Below are positions 7,271 to 16,681 of a stretch of 64,000 bases of DNA, piece by piece. Source of the stretch: DASVHS01 sp035468985 (lineage in GTDB: Bacteria; Acidobacteriota; Thermoanaerobaculia; Gp7-AA8); NCBI GenBank assembly GCA_035468985.1, contig DATISF010000055.1, positions 186,001-250,000 of the forward strand, given 5' to 3'. Both the position numbers and the translations under genes were made by a program. Within the stretch, counting starts at the first letter, position 1. The number at the start of each line of letters is the position of its first letter. The notes under the pieces are model-generated. The model was not told the origin of the DNA. It saw only the letters and a program-made list of their open reading frames with translations, and ran no database searches.

Positions 7271-9160
7271 ATGACCTCGACCTACGATTCCTCAGCAATT
7301 GAAGTCCTGACCGGGCTGGAGCCGGTGCGCAAGCGCCCGGGGATGTACACGACCACCGAACGGCCGAACCATCTCGCGCAGGAGGTGATCGACAACGCCG
7401 CCGACGAAGCCATCGCCGGGTTCTGCGACGAGATCGTCGTCACGCTGCACGAAGACGGGTCGGTCTCCGTCACCGACAACGGGCGAGGGATGCCTGTCGA
7501 CAAGCACGCCAAGGAAGGTGTGTCGGGAGTCGAAGTGATCCTGACGCGTCTGCATGCGGGCGCGAAGTTTTCCGACAAGAACTATCGCTTCTCCGGCGGT
7601 CTGCATGGCGTCGGCGTTTCCGTCGTCAACGCGCTCTCGAAAAAGCTGCAGGTGTGGGTGCGGCGCGACGCCAACGAATACTTCATGTGGTTTGCCGACG
7701 GAAAGAAGAAGGCGGAGCTGAAGATCGTTGGCCAGGTCGGCAAGCGCAACACCGGAACGACGGTTCGTTTTTGGCCGGACGAGAAATTCTTCGACACGAC
7801 CAAGTTCAACATCCCGCGCCTGAAACACGTGATGCGCGCGAAGGCAGTGCTCGCGCCCGGCCTGCACATGAAGTTCGTGAACGAGGCCGACAAGAAGGAC
7901 AACGAGGAGTGGTACTACGAAGACGGCCTGACCGCGTACCTGACCTCGGAGCTCGACGGAGCGCCGACCGTGCCGGAGAAGCCGTTCGTAGGGCACTTCA
8001 AAGGACACGATCACGAAGTCGACTGGGCCGTGGTCTGGCTTGCCGAAGACGGCGAGATCGTCGGCGAGAGTTACGTCAACCTGATTCCGACGACACAGGG
8101 CGGCACACACGTCAATGGATTCCGAACGGGCCTCACCGATGCCATTCGCGAGTTCTGCGAGTTCCGCAATCTCGTGCCACGCGGCGTGAAGCTGAGTCCC
8201 GAGGACGTGTGGGCGCGCGTGAGCTACATCCTGTCGGTGCGCATGAACGATCCGCAGTTCACCGGACAGACGAAGGACCGCCTGTCATCGCGCGAAGCGT
8301 CGGCGTTCGTGTCCGGCGTGACGCAGGACGCCTTCTCGCTCTGGCTGAACCAGAACACCGCCGACGCCGAGGCGATCGCGAAGATCGCCATCGAGCAGGC
8401 GATGTTGCGGTTGCGGCAGGGGAAGAAAGTCGAGCGAAAGAAGCTGACCAGCGGCCCCGCGCTTCCCGGCAAGCTCGCCGACTGCACGAGCCAGGATCTC
8501 GGCAGGACCGAGCTTTTCCTCGTCGAGGGCGATTCAGCCGGCGGCTCGGCGAAGCAGGCCCGCGACCGCGAGTTCCAGGCCATCATGCCGCTGCGCGGGA
8601 AGATCCTGAACACGTGGGAAGTCGATCCCAGCGAGGTTCTCTCGTCGCAGGAAGTGCACGACATCGCCGTGGCCCTGGGCGTTGATCCCGGATCGGACAA
8701 CCTCGACGGCCTTCGCTACGGAAAGGTGTGCATCCTGGCAGACGCCGATTCGGACGGGGCACACATCGCAACATTGTTGTGCGCACTGTTCGTGAGGCAT
8801 TTCCACAAGCTCGTCGAGGACGGGCGGGTGCACGTGGCCATGCCGCCCCTCTACCGCATCGACGTCGGGAAGAGCGTCTTCTACGCGCTCGACGACCGGG
8901 AGCGCGAAGGGATCCTGGCCCGGATCGAGGCCGAGGGGATCAAGGGGAAGGTGAACATCCAGCGGTTCAAGGGGCTGGGGGAGATGAACCCCATGCAGCT
9001 CCGCGAGACGACGATGTCGCCTGACACGAGACGTCTTGTGCAGTTGACGCTCGACGAGAAGCAGGCCGTCCCGACGATCGACATGCTTCTGGCCAAAGGC
9101 CGCGCCGCCGATCGCAAGGAATGGCTCACCGAAGAGGGAAACAAGGCCGAAATCCTTTAG
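7271..9160 (+). CDS. parE: DNA topoisomerase IV subunit B
   Basis: A 629-residue type IIA topoisomerase ATPase subunit; with ParC it unlinks daughter chromosomes. GHKL motifs are seen at QEVIDNAADEA, TDNGRGMP and SGGLHGVGVSVVNALS. The Toprim domain shows FLVEGDSAGGSAKQARDRE and ADADSDG, and the C-terminus has QRFKGLGEMNP. Length and sequence are those of E. coli-type ParE rather than an ~800-residue GyrB; phrases such as NYRFSGGLHGVG and PRGVKLSPEDVW are nearly those of the gammaproteobacterial protein as I remember it. Its partner parC lies 7.5 kb downstream. Its stop TAG falls on the end of repeat copy B. Confidence 0.95.
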   Translation: MTSTYDSSAIEVLTGLEPVRKRPGMYTTTERPNHLAQEVIDNAADEAIAGFCDEIVVTLHEDGSVSVTDNGRGMPVDKHAKEGVSGVEVILTRLHAGAKFSDKNYRFSGGLHGVGVSVVNALSKKLQVWVRRDANEYFMWFADGKKKAELKIVGQVGKRNTGTTVRFWPDEKFFDTTKFNIPRLKHVMRAKAVLAPGLHMKFVNEADKKDNEEWYYEDGLTAYLTSELDGAPTVPEKPFVGHFKGHDHEVDWAVVWLAEDGEIVGESYVNLIPTTQGGTHVNGFRTGLTDAIREFCEFRNLVPRGVKLSPEDVWARVSYILSVRMNDPQFTGQTKDRLSSREASAFVSGVTQDAFSLWLNQNTADAEAIAKIAIEQAMLRLRQGKKVERKKLTSGPALPGKLADCTSQDLGRTELFLVEGDSAGGSAKQARDREFQAIMPLRGKILNTWEVDPSEVLSSQEVHDIAVALGVDPGSDNLDGLRYGKVCILADADSDGAHIATLLCALFVRHFHKLVEDGRVHVAMPPLYRIDVGKSVFYALDDREREGILARIEAEGIKGKVNIQRFKGLGEMNPMQLRETTMSPDTRRLVQLTLDEKQAVPTIDMLLAKGRAADRKEWLTEEGNKAEIL

Positions 9161-9304
9161 GGAACCTCTGCACAAGTCGTCATCCTGAGTCGGCGAAGCG
9201 CGACGAAGGATCTCAGGATGCGAAAACGCCTGCGATTTCGAGATCCTTCGCCGTCTTCGCGGCTCAGGACGACGTGAACAACAACTTGTGCGAGGTTCCT
9301 TAGG
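9155..9304. repeat. ~145-bp palindromic repeat element, copy B (inverted relative to copy A)
   Basis: Begins TTAGGGAACCTCTGCACAAG and ends CAACTTGTGCGAGGTTCCTTA, with the same internal arms as copy A but in opposite orientation. The ParE stop codon TAG (9158-9160) is formed by the element's terminal bases, just as the TAA end of copy A forms the protease stop. It separates parE from the surface-protein gene. Confidence 0.85.
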
Positions 9305-9480
9305 ACTCTCGCGGGCCGCCGCCACTTATATTGAGCCGCAATAACTTTGCGGATCCTACGGTCGTCCGACCGGGTGCAAGTAAAGGATGAGTTACAATCT
9401 CGCCCATCGTCGTTGATCCTGGATCCTTCCAAATAACGCGTGGCGCCTCTCTGGCGCTGACGGCGTAACTGGAGACGTTG
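9305..9480 (+). promoter_or_regulatory. Leader/promoter region of the giant surface protein gene
   Basis: This is the most A/T-rich stretch nearby. TACAAT at 9393-9398 could be a -10 box, but no convincing -35 was found. Two small hairpins are visible: GGTCG/CGACC at 9360-9371 and GCGCC/GGCGC with a TCTCT loop near 9443-9457. GGAG at about 9471 is the ribosome-binding site for ATG 9481. I recognise no riboswitch class. Confidence 0.35.
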
Positions 9481-12400
9481 ATGGCTGAGACTGTCCGGAA
9501 ATACTCGCTGGCGGCGGTGAGGCACCGTGTTTTCGTGATCGCTGTGGCGTTCGCCCTGGTCCTGGCCTCGCTACTCACCGTCTTCGTCATCACGACGTCG
9601 GCCGTCAACGCGGCGACGTATCAGTCCGGAACCGGAGGAGTCGTCAACTGGACCGCTGGGGCCTCATGGACCTGCGTTTCAGCCGGCCCTCCGGGCGCAG
9701 TCGCCTGCGGTGCTTATCCGGGCAGCACCGTCACAGCCGGCGACGTTGCCAAGCCGACGAACGCCAGTTACTTCGTGAACACGTCCATCCCCTCGGCGGT
9801 GACCCTCGACATGTCCGGCGCCTTCGGACAGAGCGTCGGGATCCAGGGCGGCGGCGTGCTGGGTCTGACCGGGAACTCCGTCATCAGCAGCACGTCCGGA
9901 AGCCCGAACAACATCGCCATCCAGGGCGGAACCCTCGCGAACACCGGGACGCTCCAGATCGGCGGCGGCATCAACGGCGGCACGCTGAGTTTCGACGGCG
10001 GAGCGTTCAATGGTGCGGGGATCACGAATGTGACGACTCCGGGCGGCATCTTCACGGTCACCGGAACAGCCGGTGCGATGACGCTCAACGGGCAGTTGGT
10101 CAACAACACTTCCAGCATCGGGTTCAGTGGCGGCACGCTCACGATGGTCGGCGGAGCCACGATCAACAATTCGAACAGCTTTACCGTCATCGGCGGCAGC
10201 TCGATCGCGGGCGGCGGCGGCGGCCTGGTGACGAATTCGGGAATCATGAACAACAACGGATTCCCGTTCACGATCGGCGTCCCGTTCTCGAACACGAGCA
10301 CCGCGTCCGCCGCGATTACGGGCGCCACATACAGCTTCACCGGCGGCAGCGGTTTGGGTCACAACAACGCGACGTGGACCCTTGCGGCTCCCGGCGGATT
10401 CATGACGTTCGGCGGCGGGCACCTGTTCAACGGCACACAGACGTTCGGCGGCGGAATCGGCACGGTCAACATCACGGGACCCTTTACGGTCAACACGAGC
10501 ACGCCGAGCCTGGCGATCGGTGCGGGCATCAGCGTCAACAACAGCACCGGCACGATCGGCTTCGGGACCACGACTCATTCTCTCGCGCTCGCCGGTGGCA
10601 ACTACACACAGGGAGCCGGCGGCACGCTGAACGTGAAGCTCGGTCCGGTCAACGGCACGTCGGACGCGGTCACCATCAACGGAAGCGCATCGCTGGCCGG
10701 GAACCTCATCCCCTCCTTCGCAACCGGCTACACGCCCGCGAATGGCGACACGTTCACCGTGGTCACCGATACCGGCTCCCAGACCGGCACGTTCACGTAC
10801 ACGCCCCTCGCGTATTCGAACGGCTTCTTCCAGATCGTCTACAACGCGAACTCCGTGCAGCTCGTTGCCGTGCCGCAGGCCGACATCAGCGTGACGAAGA
10901 CCGGTCCGCCCTCGGTGCCCAACGGACAGAACGCGAGCTATCTGATCACCGTCACGAACCTCGGGCCGTCCGCCGCGACAGGCATCCAGATCTCCGATAC
11001 CTTCACCCCGAATGCAACGTTCGTCTCGGCAACGCCCAGCACGGGAGCATGCCTCGGCACGACATCGCCGATCACGTGCACGTTCCCCGGCCTGGCCAAT
11101 GGAAACAGCGCCACCGTGTCGCTGGTGCTCACCGCAAACGGCACCGGCACGATCACCAACACGGCTGCGCTGAGCGCGACGGCGCCTCTCGACCCGAACT
11201 CGCTCAACGATACGCAGACGGTCAACACGACCATCACGCCGTCCGCGGATCTCAGCCTCGGCATCAGCGGTCCTCCGTCGGCAAGCGCGGCATCGGCGGT
11301 TCCGTTCACCGCGACCATCAACAACGCCGGTCCCGATCCGGCGGTCAATCCCACCGCAACGTTCTCTCTGAGCAGCGGCGCGATCACCAGTGCTTCCGGC
11401 ACAGGCTTCACCTGCTCGAACACGGCGACGACCGCGACCTGCACCGCGACAGCACCCATGCCGTCGTCCGGATCGGGCACGATCACGATTGCCACGACCG
11501 CGCCGGCTCAGCCCGGCACGATGACGCTCACGGGCTCCGTTTCCTCGACGACCTTCGACCCGGCCCTCGCGAACAACAGCAGCTCCGCGTCGGTCGCCAT
11601 CGTTGCCGTGTCCGACGTCTCGTTGACCAAGACACCGAACCTGCCCTTCATCGCCGGCACCAATGTCACCTACAACATCGTCGTGTCGAATGCCGGGCCG
11701 TCCGATGCACCAGGCGTGACGGTTTTCGACACACCGGGAGCAGGACTGACGTTCGTCTCGAACAGCGGCGCGTGCACGACCGCGTTCCCATGCTCGCTGG
11801 CGACGATCCCCGCCGGCGGCAGCGTCACGATCGTCTCGACGTTCGCCCTGGCCTCGAATGCGACCGGCACAGTCACGAACTCCGCCACGGCAACCGCCAC
11901 CGGCGATCCGACGCCGGGTAATAACAGCAGCGGAGCCGTTTCGGCAGCCGTGACCACGAATTCCGACGTCGCCGTCACGAAGTCGATCTCCACTCCGGTG
12001 ACACCGGGCGGCAACGCGACATTCACGGTGACGGTGAAGAACTTCGGTCCGTCCGATGCCACAGGGGTCGTCGTCACCGACGTCCCCGGGCCCGGACTGA
12101 CCTTCGTATCCAACAGCGGTGGGTGCTCGAGCGCCTATCCGTGCACGCTCGGCACGATGACTCCCGGGCAGATCATCACGATCAACTCCACGTTCGCGGT
12201 GGCCTCCGGTGCGACGGGCACGGTCACGAACACCGCCAGTGTCTCCAGCACGAGCAGCGATCCGCTCCCGTCCAACAACAGCTCCACCGTGTCCCCGGCG
12301 GTGAGCAGTATCGCCGACCTCTCGATCACGAAGGCGGGTCCCCCGGCGCTTCCGACCACCGGATCGGTGACGTTCACGATCACGGTCAAGAACCTCGGTC

Positions 12401-15243
12401 CGTCGTCCGCGACGAACGTGATGGTCAGCGACGCGGCGTCGCGGCTGGTGTTCGTCTCCAACGGCGGAGCGTGCAGCACGCCGTTCCCTTGCTCGCTCGG
12501 CACACTCGCAGCGGGCGCCACGGCGACGATCACCTCGACGTTCACTGTCACGCCGGGAGCGCAGTTCGCTTCCAACAGCGCGACCGTCAGCTCCTCGGAT
12601 TTCGACCCGGCCAGCTCGAACAACACATCGAGTGTGACCCTCGGACAGTCGTGTCCGAACATCACGCCGGGAATCATTTCTCCGACCTCCGGACAGTCCG
12701 ACGTTCCGGTGTCCGGAACCATCTCGTGGAGCAGCGCTTCCGCGAGCAGCTACGAGGTCTACCTGGGCAAGGCGGGCACGGGCTGCAACACGCTCGTGGC
12801 GACCGTCGGCGGAACGAGTTTCGCGTACAGCGGCCTCGATCCGAACACTGATTACGAGGTCCGCGTTGTCGCGCTCCGCTTCGGTTGCCCGAGCCTGTCT
12901 TCGCAGTGCGTGCGCTTCCGGACAGGTCAGGGAGCGTGCACACTTGCCGCGCCCGTGCTGCAGTCGCCGGTTGGGTCGACGAATGTCCCGTCGCCGGTGA
13001 AATTGCAGTGGGGCAGCGTTCCCGGCGCCGAGTCGTATCACGTGGTCGTCAGTCTGAACGGCAACAAGATCGTCGACACCACGACGACGGATACGTTCCT
13101 CGACGTCACGATCGACAACGGCGGCGTCTCCTGGTCGGTGACCGCGATCTCCGGCAATTGCTCGAGCCCGACCGCGACCGCCACGTTCAACGTGTGCAGT
13201 TCTCCGGCTGCGCCGCGCGCCGGCGTTGTCGGCGCGCCGTCCGCGGGCCGCACCTATCAGGTCATCGACGTCGATCCATCGCCGAACGTCGTCCTGCGCG
13301 AGTTCCAGGAGGCTGACAACGACGCCTTCCGGAATGCGACGTCGCAGACGACGCCGTCGGCGTCGATGTCGTACTCGCATCTGCCGGTCGTGCAGGCGCA
13401 GGTCTTCTTCTACCGTGTGCGTGCGTTCAGCGCCTGCTCGTCCACGCCGGGTCCGTTCTCGAAGGTCCTTCGCGTTGTCCTCGTCCCGGCAGTGGTCACC
13501 ACGCGGCCGGTGGTCAACGTTCCCGCCGGGAGCAAGGAAGAAGTCATTCTGAAGATCTTCATTCCGGGCGAGAGCGAACGTGTGGCATTCAGCGCCACCT
13601 CCGACCGTCCGTGGATCACCAGGATCGATCCGTCCAGCGGCATCCTGCCGATGGAAGGGATCACTCTGACTCTGCACATCGATCCATCGCAGCTGCCGAA
13701 CGGCACATTCACCGCGACCGTGATCATCGCGATCAGTCCGCTGACCGACAGCCGGATCACCACGCAGGGCAACACGAGCAAGTCGTCTCCGGTCACGATC
13801 AACCTCGTCACTCCGGTCGTTCCCGTCGATGCGGGTTCAGCGTCGGACGACTCGTTCATCGTCCCGGCGGTCGGCCGTCTCGTTGGACTCAACTCGCAGT
13901 GGCGGTCCGACGTCCGCATCTTCAACCCGTCCTCGCAGGCGATGACATACACGCTGAACTTCCTGGCTGCCGGCTCGTCCGACGTCAAGCAGACGACGAT
14001 TCAGACCGACCCGGGTGCCACCACCGCGCTCGACGACCTCATTCACAACTGGTACGGCGTCGGTGAGGTCGGAGACAGCGCCACCGGCGTTCTGCAGGTC
14101 GTGCCGGTGAAGAGCAGTGGACAGAGTGCGCTGGCGAGCATCGTTGCCAGCCGCACCTACAGCATCGCCGGAGAGGGAACCCTCGGCGAGTTCATCCCCG
14201 GCATTCCGCTGAAGCAGTTCATCGGCGCCGGCAATCGTCTCAGCCTGCAGCAGATCGCGCAGACCTCGAACTACCGGACGAACTTCGGCCTCGTCGAGGC
14301 TTCGGGCAAACCGGCATCCGTGGTCCTATCGATGTTCAACAGCGCGGGTTCGAAGCTGTTCGATCTTCCGGTGACCCTCGCCGCGAACGAGCAGAAGCTG
14401 CTCAACGGTCTCCTGACGCAGCAGGGAATCACCTCGCTGACCGACGGCCGCATGGAAGTGCGCGTGACCGGCGGCGACGGAAAGATCACGGCGTACGCAT
14501 CGGTGATCGACAACGCCAGCGAGAATCCGCTGTTCGTCCCCGGCAGCACGCTCGGGACCGGCACCGCGCAACTGTACGTCGTCCCGGGAGTTGCCGATCT
14601 GAACAACGGCGCCGCCAGCTGGCGCAGCGACGTGCGCATCTTCAACGCCGGCTCGGCGACGCAGTCAGCGGAGCTGGCGTACTACCCGACAGGCGCGGGC
14701 GCCCTGCCGTTCTTCGCGACCGTGAGCATCAACACCGGTGAGGTGAAGGTCCTCGACAACATCCTGCAGACGACGTTCGGGTTGTCGAACACCGGCGGCG
14801 CCGTGCATGTGAACACGTCGAACAACTCGCAACTGATCATCACCGCCCGCACCTACAACCAGACCGCGGACGGCACCCTCGGCCAGTTCGTTCCGGGAGC
14901 GACGCTCAACGATGCGATCAACAAGGCCGGTCAGGCGCTGAACATCCTCCAGGTCGAGGACTCGGTGCGCTACCGGACGAATGTCGGCCTCGCCGAGATG
15001 ACCGGCAAACCGGCGACGGTGGAGATCTCGGTGATCCTTCCCGACTCGAAGGTGACACCGACGATCGAAGTGCCGCTCGCGGCGAACGAGTTCCGTCAGT
15101 TCGGTCTTGCCGAGTTCGGACTGGGAAGCGTCTACAATGCGCGCGTCAGCGTACGCGTGGTGGGCGGCGATGGAAGCGTCACCGCGTACGGATCGGTGAT
15201 CGATCAGATCACCACCGCGCCGACGTACGTCGCAGCGAAATAG
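9481..15243 (+). CDS. Giant exported surface protein with beta-helix, DUF11, Fn3-like and BACON-like domains
   Basis: A 1920-residue exported protein. An N-terminal hydrophobic helix (residues ~18-38, ending VNAAT) is the signal. Residues ~40-460 are Gly/Asn/Thr-rich, like the beta-helical passenger of adhesins. Five DUF11-type repeats follow, starting near 466, 587, 710, 826 and 943; four contain phrases like ITVTNLGPSAAT. Residues ~1057-1330 hold Fn3-like modules (ISWSSASASSYEVYLG). Residues ~1337-1430 resemble a BACON/Ig domain (DRPWITRIDPSSG). Two homologous C-terminal modules (near 1459 and 1697) share WRSDVRIFN. No LPxTG, PEP-CTERM or outer-membrane barrel end was seen. Probable role: cell-surface structure or adhesion (inference). 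ATG 9481 is used, with GGAG six bases upstream; TTG 9478 is less likely. Confidence 0.85.
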   Translation: MAETVRKYSLAAVRHRVFVIAVAFALVLASLLTVFVITTSAVNAATYQSGTGGVVNWTAGASWTCVSAGPPGAVACGAYPGSTVTAGDVAKPTNASYFVNTSIPSAVTLDMSGAFGQSVGIQGGGVLGLTGNSVISSTSGSPNNIAIQGGTLANTGTLQIGGGINGGTLSFDGGAFNGAGITNVTTPGGIFTVTGTAGAMTLNGQLVNNTSSIGFSGGTLTMVGGATINNSNSFTVIGGSSIAGGGGGLVTNSGIMNNNGFPFTIGVPFSNTSTASAAITGATYSFTGGSGLGHNNATWTLAAPGGFMTFGGGHLFNGTQTFGGGIGTVNITGPFTVNTSTPSLAIGAGISVNNSTGTIGFGTTTHSLALAGGNYTQGAGGTLNVKLGPVNGTSDAVTINGSASLAGNLIPSFATGYTPANGDTFTVVTDTGSQTGTFTYTPLAYSNGFFQIVYNANSVQLVAVPQADISVTKTGPPSVPNGQNASYLITVTNLGPSAATGIQISDTFTPNATFVSATPSTGACLGTTSPITCTFPGLANGNSATVSLVLTANGTGTITNTAALSATAPLDPNSLNDTQTVNTTITPSADLSLGISGPPSASAASAVPFTATINNAGPDPAVNPTATFSLSSGAITSASGTGFTCSNTATTATCTATAPMPSSGSGTITIATTAPAQPGTMTLTGSVSSTTFDPALANNSSSASVAIVAVSDVSLTKTPNLPFIAGTNVTYNIVVSNAGPSDAPGVTVFDTPGAGLTFVSNSGACTTAFPCSLATIPAGGSVTIVSTFALASNATGTVTNSATATATGDPTPGNNSSGAVSAAVTTNSDVAVTKSISTPVTPGGNATFTVTVKNFGPSDATGVVVTDVPGPGLTFVSNSGGCSSAYPCTLGTMTPGQIITINSTFAVASGATGTVTNTASVSSTSSDPLPSNNSSTVSPAVSSIADLSITKAGPPALPTTGSVTFTITVKNLGPSSATNVMVSDAASRLVFVSNGGACSTPFPCSLGTLAAGATATITSTFTVTPGAQFASNSATVSSSDFDPASSNNTSSVTLGQSCPNITPGIISPTSGQSDVPVSGTISWSSASASSYEVYLGKAGTGCNTLVATVGGTSFAYSGLDPNTDYEVRVVALRFGCPSLSSQCVRFRTGQGACTLAAPVLQSPVGSTNVPSPVKLQWGSVPGAESYHVVVSLNGNKIVDTTTTDTFLDVTIDNGGVSWSVTAISGNCSSPTATATFNVCSSPAAPRAGVVGAPSAGRTYQVIDVDPSPNVVLREFQEADNDAFRNATSQTTPSASMSYSHLPVVQAQVFFYRVRAFSACSSTPGPFSKVLRVVLVPAVVTTRPVVNVPAGSKEEVILKIFIPGESERVAFSATSDRPWITRIDPSSGILPMEGITLTLHIDPSQLPNGTFTATVIIAISPLTDSRITTQGNTSKSSPVTINLVTPVVPVDAGSASDDSFIVPAVGRLVGLNSQWRSDVRIFNPSSQAMTYTLNFLAAGSSDVKQTTIQTDPGATTALDDLIHNWYGVGEVGDSATGVLQVVPVKSSGQSALASIVASRTYSIAGEGTLGEFIPGIPLKQFIGAGNRLSLQQIAQTSNYRTNFGLVEASGKPASVVLSMFNSAGSKLFDLPVTLAANEQKLLNGLLTQQGITSLTDGRMEVRVTGGDGKITAYASVIDNASENPLFVPGSTLGTGTAQLYVVPGVADLNNGAASWRSDVRIFNAGSATQSAELAYYPTGAGALPFFATVSINTGEVKVLDNILQTTFGLSNTGGAVHVNTSNNSQLIITARTYNQTADGTLGQFVPGATLNDAINKAGQALNILQVEDSVRYRTNVGLAEMTGKPATVEISVILPDSKVTPTIEVPLAANEFRQFGLAEFGLGSVYNARVSVRVVGGDGSVTAYGSVIDQITTAPTYVAAK

Positions 15244-15248
15244 TCCCA

Positions 15249-15277
15249 CACCCTCTCCCGCGTGGCGGGAGAGGGTG
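15249..15277. terminator. Hairpin between convergent genes
   Basis: CACCCTCTCCCGC (15249-15261) pairs perfectly with GCGGGAGAGGGTG (15265-15277) around a 3-base loop. It lies six bases after the surface-protein stop and 22 bases before the end of the convergent phosphatase gene, a good position for a bidirectional terminator. There is no T-run on either side, and similar CTCTCCC hairpins occur as dispersed repeats in other genomes, so the role is inferred from position. Confidence 0.6.
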
Positions 15278-15298
15278 GCGCGTGGCGCCGGGTGAGGG

Positions 15299-16654
15299 TT
15301 ATCGCATCTTCACCACGACAAGCGTCACGTCGTCGTCGGCTGTGGCGTTGCCGCGAAACTGTTCGACGCTGCGCAGCACTTCATCGCGGATCTCGATCGC
15401 CGATCCGTCACTCGTCGCCAGAGTCTTGGCGAAACGGTCGAGTCCGAACTGTTCGCCGGCCTCATTCGTCGTCTCGTAGATCCCGTCGCTGTGGAGGACG
15501 AAAACATCGCCGCGCTCGAACGCCACTTCCCGCTGCGGGATCCGTTCCGTGCGCCGTGCTCCGAGCGGCGGACCGAAAAGCTCGATGCTTTCGACAGTTC
15601 CCTGACGGCGCACCAGCACCGGAGGATGTCCGGCGCTGGCGATCGTCGCCCGCTGCGATTTCGGGTCGAACAGGGCCGCGGTCATCGTGACGATCGTCCG
15701 CCTGCGGCTGCTCTCGGCGACGACATCGTGCAATCGCTCCAGCACCGCGGCCGGATTGGTGAGCGACTGCCGCAGCAGGATGATCGCCCCGCGAAGCACG
15801 GAGAGCGTGATCCCGCTGGACAGGCCGTGGCCGGCGACGTCTCCGCAGATGACCGCGAGCGAGCCGTCGACATCGATGTACTCGAAGTAGTCGCCGCCCA
15901 CCTCCGTCGCCGGAATCGAGATCGCGGCAATATCGGCCCACGGCAGGTCCGGCGGAGCATCGGGCAGCATGCTCAGCTGCAGCTCCCGCGCGTAACGAAG
16001 CTCGTCGCGCATGCGCACCTGTTCGCGCGCCGACGCGCGGCGCACCGAGAAGTCGGCGATCGTCTTGTTCCTCACGCGGAGGCTGTTGAATGAGCCGACC
16101 GCCATCGCCAGCGCGTATCCGCTTCCGAGGGCCGTGAATTCGGGTGGCTTGATGTTGGAACGCTGGAGGACCAGCACGACGGTGAGCGCCGCGATTCCGG
16201 CGAGGAACGTGAAGCGCCGCTGCCATGACAATCGAAAGCCGAGGATCATCCATGGAAGGATCGAGGACCAGATCACGGTGCTCCTCGGTCCGCCGGCATA
16301 TCCGAAAGTCGCGAACTGAAGGAACAGGTATCCGAAAATCCACTGGGTGAGGTTCCGGGATACGAGTTTCGCGGGCTTGTGGCGCAAGCGTTTTGGATTC
16401 GCCAGCTCGGTGGTGATCCAGGCCATCGTCGCCGACGCCATGAGCATCACCAGCGCGATGAGCCATGCAAGGGGTGGCGCCGACTTTTTGGATGCGCCGT
16501 ATCCGAACAGGGCAAAGTCGACGAGGGTGAATACGGTCGCCAGGATCGCCGCCCACATCGCGTTGTGCGCGTCGAAGACCTTGCGCACCGCCTCGGCGTC
16601 GGTCGTATTCGCGATCTCGTCGAGCTCTTCGACGATCTTCTTTTCACTGGACAC
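15299..16654 (-). CDS. Membrane-anchored SpoIIE/RsbU-type PP2C serine phosphatase
   Basis: A 451-residue protein from GTG 16654 (VSSEKKIVEEL). The N-terminal half has about six hydrophobic helices (residues ~30-200). A helical linker (RRASAREQVRMRDELRYARELQLSMLP) leads to a PPM/SpoIIE phosphatase domain with metal-binding Asp residues in VGGDYFEY, CGDVAGHGLSSG, HSDGIYE and DDDVTLVV. Such proteins dephosphorylate anti-sigma antagonists in partner-switching cascades; no sensor domain, anti-sigma factor or antagonist gene is nearby, so the target is unknown. It is divergent from parC with 27 bases between starts. The start is uncertain because no clear ribosome-binding site precedes the GTG. Confidence 0.9.
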   Translation of the reverse strand: MSSEKKIVEELDEIANTTDAEAVRKVFDAHNAMWAAILATVFTLVDFALFGYGASKKSAPPLAWLIALVMLMASATMAWITTELANPKRLRHKPAKLVSRNLTQWIFGYLFLQFATFGYAGGPRSTVIWSSILPWMILGFRLSWQRRFTFLAGIAALTVVLVLQRSNIKPPEFTALGSGYALAMAVGSFNSLRVRNKTIADFSVRRASAREQVRMRDELRYARELQLSMLPDAPPDLPWADIAAISIPATEVGGDYFEYIDVDGSLAVICGDVAGHGLSSGITLSVLRGAIILLRQSLTNPAAVLERLHDVVAESSRRRTIVTMTAALFDPKSQRATIASAGHPPVLVRRQGTVESIELFGPPLGARRTERIPQREVAFERGDVFVLHSDGIYETTNEAGEQFGLDRFAKTLATSDGSAIEIRDEVLRSVEQFRGNATADDDVTLVVVKMR

Positions 16655-16681
16655 AACCAGAGAATACGATGGCGGCGACAG

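Noticed and set aside
9679..13677. A 1332-codon open frame on the minus strand inside the giant surface protein gene
   Set aside because: It is highly Arg/Gly-rich with no domain, and lies fully antisense to a frame with clear DUF11 repeats; it is an effect of high GC content and codon bias.
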